Shown here: positions 21,450 through 24,298 of the stretch, piece by piece
Layout: every line of letters begins with the position of its first letter
How positions within the stretch are numbered: the first letter of the stretch is position 1
IMG/VR virus record: IMGVR_UViG_3300013137_002098
Location: 1-24,298 of that record
Length of the DNA: 24,298 nucleotides
Source of the DNA: a virus
Direction: 5' to 3' (one strand)
Translations under genes and position numbers: made by a program
The notes under the pieces: model-generated
Databases searched by the model: none
What the model was told of the DNA's origin: nothing
Seen by the model: the letters and a program-made list of their open reading frames with translations, nothing else

Positions 21450-21457
21450 TATAAATA
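21450..21457 (-). promoter_or_regulatory. TATTTATA box of the 19923-21437 structural gene
   Basis: Minus-strand GATATTTATAAAGAAAAAC; the box ends 12 nt before the ATG at 21437, giving a predicted leader of about 7 nt. It lies in the 20-nt gap after the stop of the upstream gene. Confidence 0.5.
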
Positions 21458-22957
21458 TCAATTCAAACGAATATATTGATTCAATACTTTTTGGTAGGCG
21501 TCATTTAGTTGTTGGACTAAATTTTGAACGGAAGAGCCGTCTTCAGTAATAGAAATGGGGGGTTCACCAGGAAATCCGTGGGTGTGTGAAACTAAAAATC
21601 TAACTATAACATTAAGGAGTTCAAGGAGTTCTTCACCCCTTACTGAACTCGATGTATTTGGCATGATTTGGAGAGCGAAGGTTTGTTCATCAATCCCATA
21701 CAAATTGTTGTCGAAATTAATTTTTGCCTTACCAGGTATTTGTGAAAGTTGTGATAAAAGAAAGACGTGTTGGGCTGCCATGGCACCATAGGTTTCAGGA
21801 AGTGAGTTAGTTTCAATTTTTCTGAAACTTTTTGGTTTGAACTGCACGGGGTCTCCAACCCTATCTTGTTGATAAATTAGTCCATAACCCCCAATTTTAT
21901 CTGTTGGAATCAATTTGATACTTGAAAAAACCTTGGTAAGGTTTTGTCTAACCACAGTAAGACCTGTGGTTTGCATTGTTTGATAGAAGTTGAGAGATGG
22001 TCTGTAAAAAATTGGGAATTTTTCATCCAATACATTAAACAAGATTGTACCTTCACCAGTTTTCAACTTCGAATTACACTCACTAACGAAGTTATTTATG
22101 TATTTGATAACATTGTCCAATGACAACATAGTAAAGGTCTGAGAAGCTCTAATAAACTTATAATCCTCAACATTTGTGTCAACTTTCAAGTTCTGAGATG
22201 TTGTAATTCTATTCGGTAAAAGTTTATAGAGTCTTACACTCCCATTGAATAAATCGAATGTGTTTTCGGGATTAACAATTTCATACTCAATAAGGTAATT
22301 AACCTGTACATTCTGTATTTTTGCCTCTGCTTGTTTTACAGTACCCCCAACAGTTGTTTTTGTTTGAAATTTACTAAGTTGAATAAAGGCTCGGTTTTTA
22401 TTTCCTACAGGGTCTCTGTCAGAAATTAATTCCCCATTGTATTTTCCCGCCCTCAGTAACACTTCATTTTCCTTGAGAACAACGTCCGTTGACCCACGAC
22501 CCAAAATAGCAACATCTCCAGGGTCAGGAAATACTCCATTGGGGTCAGGGTTTTTGTAAGTTCCATCGGGATTTCTCAAATTTTTAGCACCAATTATTTG
22601 AACACCCGAAATGTCGGTATATTTTTGAGACTCGTTGAAATTTTCTTGGACTATATTCTGAATTCGGTTAAACGGTCCTTGAATGTAATATGCGTTCAAG
22701 AACTGAGCACCATTTGGTTCGTGATAATATATTTGAACTAATTCATCTACTTTCGGGACTGCCCAAATATAAAGTGGTAAAAGAGAATTAAATACGAAAG
22801 GGTCCTTGTCCGTCCAATAATCTTGTGGACCAAAACCTTGATAACTCTTTTGAATTGCAGAAATATCATCTGTAAGCACTTGAGCTCTTACCCTACCTAA
22901 GTTAAGTGGGTCTTGGTTGTCAACAACCACAGCGTAAAACCAAATTCTAGACTGCAT
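21458..22957 (-). CDS. Baseplate hub candidate with gp5/VgrG-type OB fold
   Basis: A 499-residue protein. The first 95 residues fit the OB-fold domain of tail-spike hubs: MQSRIWFYAVVVDNQDPLNL with GRVRAQVL next, then LPLYIWAVPKVDELVQIYYH and ANGAQ-type glycine turn (EPNGAQFLNAYYIQG). In T4 gp5 and related VgrG or gpV proteins this domain joins the hub to the central spike. No lysozyme domain is present. A loop with RGSTDVVLKENEVLLRAGKY resembles the start of beta-helix-type spike sequence. Near the C-terminus is SHTHGFPGEPP (H458, H460), then an amphipathic helix ending QYIRLN. Its ATG overlaps the 69-residue gene upstream by 11 nt. It could alternatively be another OB-fold tail protein. Confidence 0.62.
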   Translation of the reverse strand: MQSRIWFYAVVVDNQDPLNLGRVRAQVLTDDISAIQKSYQGFGPQDYWTDKDPFVFNSLLPLYIWAVPKVDELVQIYYHEPNGAQFLNAYYIQGPFNRIQNIVQENFNESQKYTDISGVQIIGAKNLRNPDGTYKNPDPNGVFPDPGDVAILGRGSTDVVLKENEVLLRAGKYNGELISDRDPVGNKNRAFIQLSKFQTKTTVGGTVKQAEAKIQNVQVNYLIEYEIVNPENTFDLFNGSVRLYKLLPNRITTSQNLKVDTNVEDYKFIRASQTFTMLSLDNVIKYINNFVSECNSKLKTGEGTILFNVLDEKFPIFYRPSLNFYQTMQTTGLTVVRQNLTKVFSSIKLIPTDKIGGYGLIYQQDRVGDPVQFKPKSFRKIETNSLPETYGAMAAQHVFLLSQLSQIPGKAKINFDNNLYGIDEQTFALQIMPNTSSSVRGEELLELLNVIVRFLVSHTHGFPGEPPISITEDGSSVQNLVQQLNDAYQKVLNQYIRLN

Positions 22958-23156
22958 TTCTGTTTTGATATTCTTTAAGGATTGTATTATAAAGTTCCTC
23001 TACTTTGTCCAAGTATAAGCTTAAACCTAAAATATTTTGTTTGGTAGTTTCAAATTCTTCGGCTAACTTGTCCATGGTCTGTTCCAATCTATTATTAGGG
23101 ACATTTTTAACATCTTTGGCAACTTCTACCATTACCTTTAATTCTTCTTGTGTCAT
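22947..23156 (-). CDS. Small coiled-coil protein
   Basis: A 69-residue, all-helical, acidic protein (MTQEELKVMVEVAKDVKNVP; KLAEEFETTKQNILGLSLYL) with heptad-like spacing of Leu, Val and Ile. No family is recognised. It starts 1 nt inside the upstream gene's stop (TAATG) and overlaps the OB-fold gene by 11 nt, so the three are probably made together. It could be a chaperone or a small structural part of the baseplate. Confidence 0.6.
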   Translation of the reverse strand: MTQEELKVMVEVAKDVKNVPNNRLEQTMDKLAEEFETTKQNILGLSLYLDKVEELYNTILKEYQNRNAV

Positions 23157-24298
23157 TACTTTCCTTTTGCAAAAACTTTTATTACTCCCCCCGTTAAAGG
23201 TGGTACAATTGCGGTTCCTTCCACTTTTCCATTACGTGTAAATTCATCATATCCCCCTCTTTGAAGAGCGTCCGTAAACCTCACCATTCTATTTGGACTT
23301 CCATCGGGTAATGTACCTGTTTTTAGTCCGTAGGCTTGCATGTATTCAATAGTATTAAGAATACCTTTCTCTGGTGAAACACCCGGAAGAAACTCCGTCA
23401 AAAACAATAGCGCATCGGACAAAGGATTTGGGAGTCGTGGATTTCCGGCAATCAAACTAAGAACTCTTTGAATTTGTTTGATAAGGGACTTACATTCTCG
23501 GTAATTTATAAAACCTTGTAATAAGGGTTCGGCATAGTCTAATATACTGTTAATTGCCTTTAGTTGTGCTGACTTAGTTGTCTTGGCAATGTCCCGAAGA
23601 ATATTTCTTAGAAGTAATAATAAGTTCTTTTTGAGAAGATTGAAAAGAAGTTCCAAAAAACGGTTGGCAATCCTACCAACAACTCTAAACACAAACTTTC
23701 TATTACGTTTGATAAAATCTACTCCATCCGCAATAAGGGGGGACACAAGTTGATTTATTGTGTTTGCCGAGTTTATCAGGGTATTTCCCGAAGAAATAAT
23801 ACTGTTACCTGAAGTAATTAATTGATTTGCAAATCCGACTACTTGATTGTTCAAGTATTGACTAAATACAGGAATAGGTAATAGAACTTTTGGGGACAAA
23901 ACAGACGATACAAGTGCTAAGAATATTTTTTTTAAGAGACTCTCATTAAAAGGGTTCGACAAATCAAATCCCACACCACCAAAACCTGTTTGAGAAAATT
24001 GTTGTGGTATGGAATCCAAAATACGTTCTATCTCAGCTAATTGTTGTTCGACAGTTGCGTTCGGGTCCAAGTTTTGAGCTTGTTGGAGTAAATTACTGTT
24101 ATTAACAGGAAGTCGGATGTTGTCACAATCAATAAATTCAATTACACCTTGTTTTTGATTGTTGGACACTGAGTTTATGTCATTCAATTCTATTTCTGTA
24201 AATTCGAAGAAAGAATCGTCGAGATTGTCAGTTTCAGACAATTTAGCAACCCCTGATACATCAATTTCGTTTGAACCTGGTTCACATATACCTAAAAT
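23156..24298 (-). CDS. Unknown protein, 5' end off window
   Basis: The frame is open to the right edge, giving at least 380 residues; the TTG at 24241 is not a convincing start because the reading continues upstream (ICEPGSNEIDVSGVAK). The visible part has an acidic start (SETDNLDDSFFEFTEIELND), a Gln-rich stretch, and a long hydrophobic and amphipathic helical region at about 115-250 of the visible part (IFLALVSSVLSPKVLLPIPV; ELLFNLLKKNLLLLLRNILR). It ends with YDEFTRNGKVEGTAIVPPLT. I recall similar long amphipathic proteins beside baseplate genes in environmental T4-like phages. A tail or baseplate part or a membrane-interacting ejected protein are both possible; no firm function. Confidence 0.55.
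   Translation of the reverse strand: MLGICEPGSNEIDVSGVAKLSETDNLDDSFFEFTEIELNDINSVSNNQKQGVIEFIDCDNIRLPVNNSNLLQQAQNLDPNATVEQQLAEIERILDSIPQQFSQTGFGGVGFDLSNPFNESLLKKIFLALVSSVLSPKVLLPIPVFSQYLNNQVVGFANQLITSGNSIISSGNTLINSANTINQLVSPLIADGVDFIKRNRKFVFRVVGRIANRFLELLFNLLKKNLLLLLRNILRDIAKTTKSAQLKAINSILDYAEPLLQGFINYRECKSLIKQIQRVLSLIAGNPRLPNPLSDALLFLTEFLPGVSPEKGILNTIEYMQAYGLKTGTLPDGSPNRMVRFTDALQRGGYDEFTRNGKVEGTAIVPPLTGGVIKVFAKGK

Noticed and set aside
22094-22100. TATTTAT on the plus strand inside the OB-fold gene
   Set aside because: It lies within minus-strand coding sequence in the antisense direction with no plus-strand gene downstream; chance match in AT-rich DNA.

Overview
The window is a contiguous piece of a T4-like (myovirus-type) tailed phage genome, almost entirely coding and AT-rich. 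It carries the head-assembly core of the T4 supergroup in canonical order: large terminase (gp17-like, 7610-9370), portal (gp20-like, 9413-11284), prohead protease (gp21-like, 12741-13457), an acidic scaffold (gp22-like, 13809-15353) and major capsid protein (gp23-like, 15387-17204). The host is probably a member of the Bacteroidota. The ClpC and bS21 homologues read like Bacteroidota versions, start codons mostly lack a Shine-Dalgarno sequence and sit behind A-rich leaders, and a small DUF4494-like protein is present. These are recognition-based inferences; no search was run.

Layout. Positions 1-1085 (minus, runs off the left edge) encode a ClpC-type AAA+ unfoldase without its N-terminal adaptor domain. 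It is divergent from a small protein with two UVR motifs (1284-1709), and the shared 198-bp spacer holds two TGACA-N3-TGTCA palindromes. Next come a KTSC-domain protein, a nucleotidyltransferase and a Thr/Pro/Gln-repeat protein. Positions 3895-7603 hold four conserved-looking genes of unknown function leading into terminase. The head block follows (7610-17204), interrupted by one reversed gene for a ribosomal protein bS21 homologue (12000-12185). From 17247 onward nearly everything is on the minus strand: small unknown genes, an HNH-like endonuclease ORF with no canonical start, a probable virion protein, an OB-fold (gp5-like) baseplate hub candidate and an unknown gene cut by the right edge. 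One basic, Cys-containing protein (17512-18135) lies on the plus strand in this region. The longest gene-free stretch is 1086-1283.

Regulation. A recurrent box, TATTTAT(A), lies just upstream of most transcription-unit starts on both strands. It is the reverse complement of the T4 late-promoter element TATAAATA, but is consistently oriented TATTTAT in the direction of transcription. In several cases it ends only 5-14 nt before the ATG, which would give leaderless or very short-leader mRNAs. Strong intrinsic terminators follow the UVR gene, the protease operon (two in tandem), the capsid gene (probably bidirectional) and the minus-strand gene at 19450.

How the genes fit together. Terminase and portal form the packaging motor. 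Scaffold and capsid protein build the prohead. The protease matures it, and the capsid protein has a matching I-N-E/A cleavage site at residue 60. The minus-strand block appears to supply neck, tail or baseplate parts. The ClpC/UVR pair and bS21 look like tools for taking over host proteolysis and translation. The least expected signals are the ClpC-UVR pair with its putative operators, the bS21 gene combined with short-leader promoters, and the inverted late-promoter box.
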